A program made the position numbers and the translations under genes. DNA of 64,000 bases from Harmothoe impar (Eukaryota > Annelida > Polychaeta > Phyllodocida > Polynoidae), in NCBI GenBank assembly GCA_947462335.1, contig OX381709.1:62860609-62924608 (forward strand). Direction: 5' to 3'. Under the pieces are notes generated by a model. That model had not been told where the DNA came from. It saw nothing but the letters and a program-made list of their open reading frames with translations, and made no database searches. Positions 21,356 to 30,706 of the stretch are shown here, one piece after another; positions within the stretch are counted from its first letter, which is position 1, and each line of letters begins with the position of its first letter.

Positions 21356-22911
21356 GTCGTCTTGGTGAGGTCGTTCATCATGCTGACGAGCTGTGCCATG
21401 GTGTACTGTGGAGTGGGGTTTTGTGGCGTTGGTTGAAGTTGAAGTTGTTGTTGTTGTTGTGGCCATTGTTGTTGTTGTTGTTGTTGTTGTTGTGGCCATT
21501 GTTGTTGTTGTTGTTGTGGTGGCTGCCATGATTGCTGTTGTGGCTGCCACCTTTGTTGTTGTTGTTGTTGGCTCTGGATGAGCTTGAAGTGATGTGGGGG
21601 TAGGGAACCCGTTTGAAGAAGGGTTATAATGTCTTTGGGTCCCCCTTTAAATCGGTGGGTGGGAGGGATGAGGCCCATTGAGCGTGCCTTCCTGATGTTG
21701 TCGACGTAGTTGATGTCGAAGTCCTCTCTCCTCCCCCTATAGTTAGGTGGTAACGCGAAGTCAGTTGGTGGAGACTGATGTGTAGGTGCAGCTGCTTGTT
21801 TGTGGTAGGTGGGTTTTGGTTTACCACCCCCCATAGCAGCTACGGTATGTTCGGTCTCCATAACTTCCTGTTGCTTCTGTAGAAGGTCTCTCAGTTTCTC
21901 GTTCTCCCTGTCCTTCTCCCTTAACTGAGCAGCTATGACTGGATCTAGGGTGTTGTTGGACAGGGATGATACCTTGTGTGTGGAGGTTTTCTTGTAGAGG
22001 TATGCACACCTGAGTGCTCTACAGAGGGAGGCCCATGTAGTAGGACTTTCCGCTCTGATCGCCTCTCGGTAGTCCTCATTTAGTACAGTGGCTACCTGGA
22101 TAATGGCAGCTTCTATGTCCACCCCCTTGTTTTGGAAGTGGGTGTTGGCGTCCTTTAGCCATTCTTCCATGGTTTGTAGGGTGGGGTCAAACTGGGAGAG
22201 TGTTAATAGTTTGATGTCGTTTTCGACATCCTTGAAGTGATGAATAAGTCCCTTCTTTATGAGATCGTAATCATCCTGTATGCTAGTGGGCTGCATACTG
22301 TACCACTCGTATGCTGGTCCAGTTAAATAGACTGCGCAAGTGACGTGGATGGGGTGATCTTCTTGAGGGTATTTAAGTCTAACAAAACGTTCTAGGTCTG
22401 TGAACCACTTTCTGGTGCTCATCTTAATGTCTGGTTTTGAGAACTTGGTTGGTTCACGGATGGTGTACTTGTTAGCTTTTGAAATGGCGCTAGCCAGGTC
22501 GCTAATCGACTTGACATTTCTATAGTCTGCGAGATCGGCTTTAAGTCTTTCTAGCTCTGCCTTGTGGGCCGCTAATTGTTCGTCTAATTTTCTTGATATC
22601 CTATCGTCTAGCTCTCGTTGTCTTTCTACCTCTACCTGATCGTCTCCGGCCATGTTGACAGTGGGTTCAACACGAATGGGAGAGGTGGGTGGGGTAGCTA
22701 TGTCTATAGGTATAATAGGTACAGTGTCTATAAGTGTTGGTTTAGGATGTCTTACTATGTCCTTGTAGATGCAGGAGGTGGACTTGGTGATGTGCTTGTT
22801 GTTGCTTGTTCCTTTCCTCCTGGTGGGTTGTAGACCTGATGTTGGTGCTGGTCCCTGGCTCCTAGTGTGCCTCCGTGATGATAGGTCACTGAGGGACTGG
22901 TGTCTCTGCAT
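21346..22911 (-). CDS. gag: Gag polyprotein
   Basis: Structural protein of the virus-like particle, 521 residues. Residues 90-130 and 328-352 are charged and likely coiled coil. Residues ~165-305 match the Ty3/gypsy retrotransposon Gag (capsid) pattern, including a WF..LERF segment at 169-176 and LTGPAYEWY at 196-204. The tail (446-492) is a glutamine-rich stretch with regular tryptophans (QQRWQP, QQSWQP, QQQWPQ) encoded by CAA/CAG repeats. There is no CCHC zinc knuckle, so RNA binding would have to rely on other segments. The ATG has a weak context (T at -3). A 13-codon upstream ORF starts at 22927 and overlaps it in another frame. It ends at a UAG just after a GGGAAAC slippery site, where pol is reached by a -1 shift. 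Confidence 0.93.
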   Translation of the reverse strand: MQRHQSLSDLSSRRHTRSQGPAPTSGLQPTRRKGTSNNKHITKSTSCIYKDIVRHPKPTLIDTVPIIPIDIATPPTSPIRVEPTVNMAGDDQVEVERQRELDDRISRKLDEQLAAHKAELERLKADLADYRNVKSISDLASAISKANKYTIREPTKFSKPDIKMSTRKWFTDLERFVRLKYPQEDHPIHVTCAVYLTGPAYEWYSMQPTSIQDDYDLIKKGLIHHFKDVENDIKLLTLSQFDPTLQTMEEWLKDANTHFQNKGVDIEAAIIQVATVLNEDYREAIRAESPTTWASLCRALRCAYLYKKTSTHKVSSLSNNTLDPVIAAQLREKDRENEKLRDLLQKQQEVMETEHTVAAMGGGKPKPTYHKQAAAPTHQSPPTDFALPPNYRGRREDFDINYVDNIRKARSMGLIPPTHRFKGGPKDIITLLQTGSLPPHHFKLIQSQQQQQQRWQPQQQSWQPPQQQQQQWPQQQQQQQQQWPQQQQQLQLQPTPQNPTPQYTMAQLVSMMNDLTKTTGN

Positions 22912-22927
22912 TAAAAAATTTCTTCAT
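22886..22927 (-). other. Short upstream ORF overlapping gag start
   Basis: An ATG with A at -3 lies 16 nt before the gag ATG in a different frame. It opens 13 codons and stops 25 nt inside gag. Scanning ribosomes would meet it first, so it could lower Gag output. It is too short to be a protein of its own. Confidence 0.45.
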
Positions 22928-22946
22928 GGTCGCAGGTAGCTGAAAG

Positions 22947-22964
22947 TTGCCCGGTTCTCTACCA
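22947..22964 (-). promoter_or_regulatory. Candidate primer-binding site
   Basis: Three nucleotides inside the 5' LTR the minus strand reads TGGTAGAGAACCGGGCAA. A TGG start is what pairing with a tRNA 3' CCA end requires. I could not match the rest to a known tRNA, and beyond about 12-15 nt it does not look like a T-loop complement. The position is convincing but the primer is unidentified. Confidence 0.6.
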
Positions 22965-22967
22965 CTC

Positions 22968-24450
22968 TGTGGCTAGGGAAAACCCTTCCACATCAATGAG
23001 GGCGTAAAGATGAGGTGAGACGTCAGTTTGAGTACTTGGTATCTTTTATTAATAATAATATTAATGTCAGAGTACCAGTCACTAGGGCTCAGTATATAAG
23101 TTACTGATGGTTGCAAGATGATAAGTGATTTCCTCCTCCATCTGACCGGGGTATAAGTACAGGTGCCCGGCAGGTGGAGGGGGTGCCCATGTGACCGGAA
23201 GTAGATGTAACAGTGGTTTTCATTGGATAATATACATTTGACATTTGATTGGATAATTATATATTCATGGCTTTAACATGTGGTGTGCACTGGACCGCGG
23301 GTGGGGAGCCTGGGTCCAGTGCATTATGGGTAATGAATTACATAATAAGTAGCATGCACACATGGGGGCTTTGTCGCCCACCTTCCAGGTGGCCTCCAGC
23401 CGGCTCAAGTGGCTTTGGCGGTGCCACACTGATTAAGGGTGTCCAGCTTTATAGCATTGTTTTATGTGTTGACAGTTAATCCTTGAGGTCAACATATAGT
23501 TCATTTGTTTTGTGTGTAGGTGACCGGTCGGTGCCTTGTCGTCTGGACAGGCTGACCGTTATCTGTGAGCAGCCAAGCAGAAAGGATGGTCCCCGCGGGA
23601 TTAGTTCCGATTTTAGCCACCAGGGGGCGCCACTATGACCTAAAATGAAAGAATTAGGCTAAAAATTGCTCTTGGGTACTTTTTTCTGGAGAATTCAATA
23701 GGATTACATAAAACATTCCATTTTTGGTAAAAAGCTTCTATATTTGGAAGGTAAAAGGAACGTTTTTAAGCCTAAATGGGTATGCTTGTTGATATGTGTT
23801 GCCATGGAAACATGATTTTTATTCCAAATAGGGGAAATTAAGACATAAATTGATAGAATGATTTCTGAGGATTGCCATGGTGAAAACAAAATAAAATTAC
23901 CATTCCTAGATCAAATTTTATGACTTAAAGAATGGAAATGTATCATAAATTTCTAATTATCATAGATAATGCTAATTAAATAGGGATATCTTGGAAAATA
24001 TGAGACATAGAGCTTATTGGGATTTTGGAAAGGGTGATGACCACACATTTTCATGAAGCCATTTCTCAAAAACTAGAAATAATATCTTCTAGTGTAATAT
24101 ATCACTGGAAAGCTTATGACATCAATTTCAAAGTTGGCTTTTTCCTCGGACTACCCTTTTCCCTTGCCTGTACACATCTATTGTCCATGGGATAAGGGTC
24201 TGCTTGTGATCTATGGATTAATTATGTGTGGGGGTTAGTTTGGCTTGGCTTAGTGAGAAATAGGTATGTCTGACGTCTAGGTGTACTTTGATGGACATAT
24301 GGATTGAAAATATGTATAAAGTATTGTGCGTATTACAAATAATAATAAATATGAATATTAATAATCATAAATCATAATTATGACGTAATATGACGTAATA
24401 TGACGTTATACAATTGATGAAGGTATAATAAGGGGTTTTGTGGCGTGACA
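22968..24450 (-). repeat. 5' LTR interrupted by a nested element
   Basis: This copy spans 1483 bp. Removing the 611-bp insert (23565-24175) and one 4-bp ATCT duplicate leaves exactly 868 bp, equal to the 3' LTR. It would drive transcription of the provirus. CRE-like repeats lie at 24381-24408, where the third is TGACGTTA instead of TGACGTAA (plus-strand reading). The TATA candidate is at 23453-23448 and AATAAA at 23050-23045. The insert sits between the CRE-like repeats and the TATA box and lengthens their spacing from about 313 to about 928 bp. Output from this promoter may therefore be altered, which is an inference. Confidence 0.94.
23565..24175. mobile_element. Non-autonomous inverted-repeat element nested in the 5' LTR
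   Basis: Comparison with the intact 3' LTR shows this 611-bp block is absent there, and ATCT is duplicated on both sides (23561-23564 and 24176-24179). The ends are imperfect inverted repeats of about 28 bp: the left begins GTGAGCAGCCAAGCAGAAAG and the right, read inverted, begins GTGTACAGGCAAGGGAAAAG. About 20 of 28 positions match. It has no meaningful open frame and is AT-rich inside. It therefore moved after the LTR element integrated, using a transposase made elsewhere. The superfamily is not recognised; a 4-bp duplication and GTG ends do not settle it. It carries a CTCF-like motif near its left end. Confidence 0.88.
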
Positions 24451-24580
24451 GGACAGGGGAAGGGGGAGATGGGAGGGGAGGGAGAGGACGGAAGAAGACA
24501 GAAAGAATGAGAAGCGGGTAGGGAGCAGTAGGAGCGGAGGGAGGATAGGAATGGAAAAGGATAAATGAGACAATAGCCAG
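24451..24580 (+). other. Purine-rich target tract, right part
   Basis: Begins with the target duplicate GGAC, then a long GA run. Joined to the left part it would make a tract of about 200 bp with few pyrimidines, able to form triplex DNA. Confidence 0.7.
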
Positions 24581-27272
24581 TTAAGTCTAAAGCTGGAGAG
24601 TGGAGAGGGGCAGAGAACACCGAGTCCATACATCCTTGGTTTTTGCACGCTCGCTGCCCACTGTACAATATAGACGGCCACACAAACACATGGTTAGAGG
24701 GTGTGTCATCATGCAGACAGTTATTATACAGGTCCACATCTCCATAGTTATGGCAAACAGACATGACTATATGACGTATGATGGGCTTAGATTACGGCAG
24801 TTGTTGCATATGAATCATATGAAAACATTAACCGTTCCTCTAACATTGCCAGGACTCCTAAGAAATGTACTCCCCTCCAACCCTCTTCCCTATGTGATAG
24901 TTCTGTAGTTTTTCACTGATTCGAGCCCCTGCAGGAGCAAAAGGGCTGCTCATGCTTCTTTGATTTTGAACTGGGATTTGGTAAATGCCTATGTCATCAT
25001 ATTTCAAGAGGGCCTACTTCTTCTAGAGGCGCCGGCCCCCTTGGGCTATACCTTGAACATAGTCAGGTAAGTTTCCTGTTAAAGCTAATTACCTGGGTAA
25101 TTAGAGTTTGCCATCCTCCAGGCACCTAAGGAAGCAGCAATCACGGAGGACAAAGTCAGCACACACAGGTAAGGCACCATTTTAACTGGCAATCCTAGCA
25201 GTCATAATCACCATAAGGCAAATACTGCAATTAATCAATTCACCACTTAAGCACAACATAGTGCTATAATATCCATGCCCTCCTACTGCCACTTTTATAA
25301 TCATGTTGTAGGTTGATATTCAACACACATAATGTCAGACTAAAAGGGTCATTCTGATAAATATTATACTTATGCTGCGCAAGTTTAACTTTTCATACTG
25401 CTTGGATTAATGTAAATGTGTAACATAAAGATTATGTTCTTAGAGTAATTACAAACTCTGTAAATTAGCTAAGTATATACGAAACCATCGTAGACGATGT
25501 ATTCACATCTTTCATATTCATAACAAACTCTCTGTAAAAGCGAGTCCCACAGCTCACCAAAATAATCATAGTTGGAGACTACAATCTAAACCAATCGGAG
25601 ACCAATTTCCTTCTCCTGCCGGAAAACCGCAGGGTGATCTCTTTTCCTACGTTTTCTTTTTCAGTAGTAATTGTACCTCTCACTATAAAACAAGAGCGAC
25701 ACAGTGTTTATATTTCCCGTTAGCACCCCAGGTTGTTTGGTCTTTTGGTCTTTCCGGCGGTTCTGATATTGGTCTGCTCGCTTTTTGAGCAGCTCTCTTT
25801 CCATGAGTTACTCCTTTTACTTTCTTATCCGGATCCTTTAACTGTGAACAACAGCTCTGTGTCACTGTAGGCGTACTTGCCTTGGGACCTTTGCCCTTAC
25901 ATATACTTGTTGTAGAAATGGGGCAGTGTTCTTTTTTTTTGCATTTTTCCTGTCCTAAACCAGACCTACCACTCTCCGGCAGGAACGGCCCTGTTCTGTG
26001 CCCAGGGGGTGCCACCCAAGTCACGTGGCCAGCATGCTGATTCATGGCAAGTGAGATACTGAGCGATAAAAGGAGCAATATACAGTCAGAATGAAAGCTT
26101 TGACGCCGGCAAAAACAAACAAGATCCAGGAATAGCCTAGGGCCGGCCTCCCTCTCTCCAACGACCTGCTTTTTCACCACTATAGCGATATCAGATTTAT
26201 ATTTCTCTAAAAACTATATGTGATCTGCAATTGAAGCATATATATATGAAAGGCAAAAGAACCCTGTCCAATACAAATAGTATAATGTACAAAAATGTAA
26301 TACCGTTGACTGAGCAGATAAGGGGTCTGTGAGTGACACTCTCGGAAGGGATCCTATTCAAAGTCAAACAGTTTCTCTCCATATGAGAGGGTAATTCACC
26401 GTAATACCATATTCATAAAGCTCCCATATAGATACATAACATATATTCAAATGTATGATACATAATTTAAAAAAAAGTATATTAGTATTCTCATTCAGTA
26501 CTGAGAGGGGCACAGTATTACTATTTCGTTTATCAAGACATATAATGTCTGGGTGAATGCCAATATACGACCGTCGTGTAACACTAGAAATTACCCTGGA
26601 ACACATCAACGATGACGTCCTCAAGAGGAAATTGGATTTCAAAAAACTGTCAGGGGAGGGCAGGCGGGAGACAACAACTTGGCACTCCTACAGCTCTGCA
26701 CGTTCTGGAGGACCCCAGAGAGGGAATACAGTGTGAAACCGACAACGTGAATATACAGAAGACACTATATTCGGAATAAGCGAGGAAAAATATAATGAGT
26801 CTTAACGTTAAGACACGGTGACGGGGTCCGGTGTGCAGCCACCAGCACATTTAAGGATTTTCCCTTTGGTTTTATATGAGAGGCTGATCTGTGGCTTCAT
26901 GCACACATCTTTCACGAGACCCACGAGTCCACAATATATTTCAGAGTTCGTCATACTTAAGTTCAATATTCTGGGTGATCAAACAACATAGAAGCTAATT
27001 ATAGTGGGACCATGCCTCATCATATATGAGATATAAAGTCCTCTATTATGATGCGATCCATATTTTCCCTGTTGTTCGTTAACATGCAGAGACTTCAAAT
27101 ATGTTAAATTTTATATATTTCAATCACCCATAAATTCATATAAGCTCGGGGGTAGGGGGTATATACATATCAAGGCACCTCTCGTGTGAGCTCTACCGAG
27201 GCTCCTTCTGGTGATAGAAGTTAGAAGTATTCATTGGATTATAGAAATGTTAAGCTGCCTTCTAGGTATATA
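24581..27272. other. No gene seen
   Basis: Mostly AT-rich. A 165-codon minus-strand frame (25683-26180) starting MVKKQVVGE is the longest open frame outside the LTR element and its block apart from two others. It has no domain I recognise, no clear homologue and no supporting splice structure, so I leave it uncalled. One GAGCAGCTC is at 25787-25795. Confidence 0.4.
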
Positions 27273-27792
27273 CAGTAAAACTTCGTTATAAGGAGGACCT
27301 TGGGACCAGTGCAATTTGCTCCTTATAAGCAAGGTCTCCTTATAAGCAAGGTCAGCCTTATAAAGGTCCAGCAACAGAATACTCCCTACATGTGTACCCT
27401 TATAGACTTGATTTGAATACAATTCAGATGGGTGTGTGTATTATTTCAAGTCAAAACCCCTTCTAGATCCCCTTCATGGAGTTTTTGATCTCCCTTCCTC
27501 CCTAGGGAAGCTACAAACGTATTCTTCCCACCTCTATGGGATGGGGCAGTGGGCAATTTTAAGCAGTATGTGACTGTAATCCTGAGAAATAACTTCCCTG
27601 GGTAAGGTTTGCACGTAGGAAATAAGGAGATGAGCCAAAATTACCTCCTTATATCAGAGGTTAAGGTAAAACACCTCCTTCTAAGAGAGTTTTCTTACTA
27701 TATAAATGTATAGGGAAAAATCGGGACCACACAAATCTGCTCCTTATAAGCGGTCTCCTTATATCAGAGTTCCTTATAACGAAGTTTCACTG
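27273..27792. mobile_element. pogo/Tigger-type MITE (520 bp)
   Basis: Ends are inverted repeats of about 23 bp: left CAGTAAAACTTCGTTATAAG, right inverted CAGTGAAACTTCGTTATAAG, both flanked by TA (27271-27272 and 27793-27794). CAGT ends, a TA duplication and the (A/C)CTTCGTTATAA core match non-autonomous pogo-like elements. The interior repeats CTCCTTATA(A/T) motifs many times, giving subterminal repeats. No transposase frame is present, so it is non-autonomous. Confidence 0.85.
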
Positions 27793-28200
27793 TATGTGTA
27801 TAAGATATATGATGCGATTGTATTTTCTAAGCTGATATTGCATATTATATCCCTAGACATTAAGGCCAAAATATGACTACATCATGAGGTATTTACATAT
27901 ACATTTCCATGTACTTCTCAATGTACTTTACAGTATACACTAGATACCCTGTATCAATTCCCTACTTTCTTTTATCAGCAAGGTTTATTTAGAATTCACT
28001 TGCAAGATGTAGGAACATGTAATATTCATCCAGGGATGAGAACAGTACCCTTATTCTGAATGTCAATGAAAAGGGAAGATTACGCTACTGCGGCTGTGAG
28101 ATCTTTAACAGCACAGAAGGCCTTAATCCATCCGCTTAAGACGTTCCTAGATTGTAAGGATGCGGGGGCTGCCGCGTGGTCGCAGATATAATCCACAAAA
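27793..28200. other. No gene seen
   Basis: AT-rich sequence after the pogo-type element. Nothing recognisable. Confidence 0.45.
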
Positions 28201-28430
28201 TCCCCATACAGTAAGGATTCCCTATGCGGTTTAAAAAAGAGGATTATTCTCGCCTCTTAAACCCCCGCCTCCTACATAAAGGCCCAGAGTGCCGGTCCTC
28301 GCCCAGCTCCGACTGTTACTAGAGGGGCGGCAAGCGTTTCGCCTGTAAGCCCATGAGCCTGTACTAATTAAATGTTCAATAAAGTGGCTTCTTCATATGT
28401 TCTTCATCGTCTGCTCTCACTTTAGATCCA
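28201..28430 (+). other. Compact TATA-to-AATAAA unit, possible old LTR or promoter fragment
   Basis: A GC-richer patch carries ACATAAAGG near 28273 and, about 100 nt downstream, CAATAAAGTGG near 28377. A TATA-like box closely followed by a poly(A) signal is the layout of a short LTR. I could not find LTR ends or a target duplication, so this is a weak call. Confidence 0.25.
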
Positions 28431-30519
28431 ATCAATATGCAATGGCTAACACCTCAACAGTCAGAACAATCCTATTAATCAGATAGCAACAATCAATTTT
28501 ATTTGTGAAATGCACGATAGACCATCCCAGCAGGATCTGCTATATCACTGCATTGCCATTGGCCCTTAAGTGTAGGCATATAAAAGAAGGAGATATTATA
28601 CATGGCATATGTATTATATTGCATGCACATCTTTGTATATCATTCTTTGTGGTATACAAAAAAGGGGTTGTTCTGAGAATGTATCCATGGTAACGATGAC
28701 ATTTAACCCAATAAAGATTGCATGTCAGTCAGCACCGCCTTTTCCTGCAAATGTAATCCTAATGTACCTGCATGCACACGTCGGAATACTTACAAACTGT
28801 TTCTATAAAAAAAAAAAGGGAATAATATGCCATTATTATTATAGAGGCTTGACTTCTCACCTCGAGACAACTAAATTACTTACACCGTACATTGTATGGT
28901 GGCAGAGGACATCTTCATTAAATCACCTAATAACAACAATACCATAGATAGGGTGTTTGTTTAGCTATAAGTTCAAAAACCCTTAAACAGGTATCCATAT
29001 GGACAGCTTTGCTGGTACCTTTCTTGCTTTGACTAGGCGTTTTCCTCATGGTAAATGTATCACTGCAAGAACCTGGAGGAGACCCCACCTACCACCTAAT
29101 GGGTTCCCCTCGGTCGATCCCTCTGTAATGGGAGGATCGTGTCGGTGGATCAAAGACACCGGTGTGTTTTGATGGTATCTTGCCTCAGATAGACAGCAGC
29201 ATTGAAGACAGATTACCACTGACTAAGAGGTCTCTATAAAAGCTACATTTTGTATAGCCCTAGGAAACGGGTGTGATATATGAAGGTGATGCATTATGGC
29301 GGGAATGGTATAGGAATTGGAGGTGATACATATATTCAAGACCTTTTTGAGTTAAATGCTCTTGACTGATGGACCAACATGTTCATTGAGTGGGTTTCCT
29401 GCTCGCGTAATTTGGTTTGCTTACTTAATTAATAAGAAATCTTGCACTGGGAATAATGAAAGGCAAACTTCCGAAAAGCACTTGTTGAACAAGTCACGTA
29501 GTAAAGAACAAGTCACGCAGTAAAGAAAGTGAGCAGAGACAAGGCAATGTAATCTGAGATTTTATGAGGGAAATAATGTTATCAACTTGGATGACACATC
29601 ATGTCTCCTGTGTCAGGTGAGCTTGTTTTCTGTCAGCAGCACATTATTTGCCGCGTGTTTATTCACAGATGGGGGCAGAGATGACAAGGCTCCTCCAACG
29701 TTTGAAGGCTTCTTCCGTTCAAGCCTTCTGGCTCAACTAGCTACCACAATGTCCTTAAAGCTGGAAAATAGAGTCCTTCCCGACCATCACCGGTCCCACT
29801 TCCCCAGCAGCCATTTCTAAAATGGTTTTGGGTGTAGCCATGGCAACAGGTAATGAAGGTGGTGGGAACCAGTCAGTACCTAAGTGTGTTGTCAAGGTCC
29901 CAGACCACCTTGTCCCTTCTATAGCACTAGACTACATGTATGTATCCCAATTGGACCTGTTTGCGGCAAATTAATCCCCTTATCGTCATTAGACTGACCT
30001 GGACGCATGGTTAGATGGGGCCTTGGGTGGTTGGTAGCCATTGGTATTGACTGAAGTTGTAACGTAACTGGCTTTATCTAAACACTAGAGGCAATGTATG
30101 ACTTCTAAAATAGACCGGCAAACCAAAGTACATTTCGCATGCCACACAAACAGTTTAAAGTTTAAAGTTGAGAGTAAGAGGCAACTGCATTGACAGAGGG
30201 ACACCCCAAGGTTAATAAGGGTTAATAACTTCTCAGTGTAGCAAACTTGGTAATAAGTCGATTAATGGCGTTTTCTGAGTGAATACTATGAGGTATACAG
30301 GTAGGTTAAGGGACACACCTGCATGTGGCAGAGGGGTAATGAGCTATTCCAGAAGGAACAGGACATCCATTCAATATATTGGACGAGACCGCATAGTTTG
30401 GAGTGGACATGTCACATTGGGGCCACATAGGATATGCTATTATCACCTGAATACCAGATCTGCAGGTATCCTTAGTGCAGAGCTTTGTTTGAACGCAACT
30501 ACAAATTCTGCGTCAATAT
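28431..30519. other. No gene seen
   Basis: Holds a 12-nt A run near 28808 and a 19-bp tandem pair (29488-29525, unit like AACAAGTCACGTAGTAAAG). Open frames are short and unrecognised. Confidence 0.45.
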
Positions 30520-30706
30520 CATTGGCGGATCCAGGGGGCGGGGGCGACGGGCCTTGCCCCCCCCCCAAAAAAAAAGGAGAAGTAAAGAGGGAAAGAGAAA
30601 TTTTCTTGGGGGGCATGCTAAAGCTAATGCGTTTCGCTCGCGGGAAACAGATAGTGACTCCGGGTTGGCCAGGTTTGCCCTCTAGACAATCCTGGATCCG
30701 CCAATG
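30520..30706. mobile_element. 187-bp MITE with CATTGGCGGATCCAGG inverted ends
   Basis: Perfect 16-bp terminal inverted repeats, CATTGGCGGATCCAGG at 30520-30535 and its complement at 30691-30706. The interior has a G run, a C run and an A run in succession (30536-30580). Open frames across it (30279-30791 and 30485-30685, plus) give peptides such as IGGSRGRGRRALPPP that are by-products of the repeat. No transposase. Confidence 0.8.

Larger units (their letters stand above)
11657..24450 (-). mobile_element. Complete env-bearing Ty3/gypsy LTR retrotransposon (endogenous retrovirus-like)
   Basis: The element is on the minus strand and is bounded by two LTRs starting TG and ending CA. It is flanked by the 4-bp duplication GGAC (11653-11656 and 24451-24454). 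In its own orientation the order is 5' LTR, primer-binding site, gag, pol, env, purine tract, 3' LTR. All three reading frames are open from start to stop. Without the nested insert the LTRs are each 868 bp and differ at five sites (0.58%), so integration was recent. The reverse transcriptase, RNase H and integrase motifs and the order RT-RNaseH-IN place it in Ty3/gypsy. The F-type envelope makes it resemble insect errantiviruses and related metazoan elements. The clade is inferred from motifs only. It lies in a purine-rich tract. It is probably either active or only recently silenced. Confidence 0.95.

Noticed and set aside
21350..21550. Methionine start of the pol frame at 21550
   Set aside because: This N-terminal part is the gag Gln repeat read in the -1 frame. 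The slippery site and stem at 21355-21309 give a better explanation of pol expression.
21393..21581. Plus-strand open frame rich in valine (62 codons)
   Set aside because: It is the antisense of the CAA/CAG repeats in gag. The same DNA read in other frames gives poly-Gln and poly-Thr.
24905..24930. GATTCGAGCCC resembling a tRNA B box
   Set aside because: No A box at a suitable distance upstream and no cloverleaf could be drawn.
25683..26180. 165-codon minus-strand open frame
   Set aside because: No domain, no signal of a known family, and no splice or start support. Kept only as a note.
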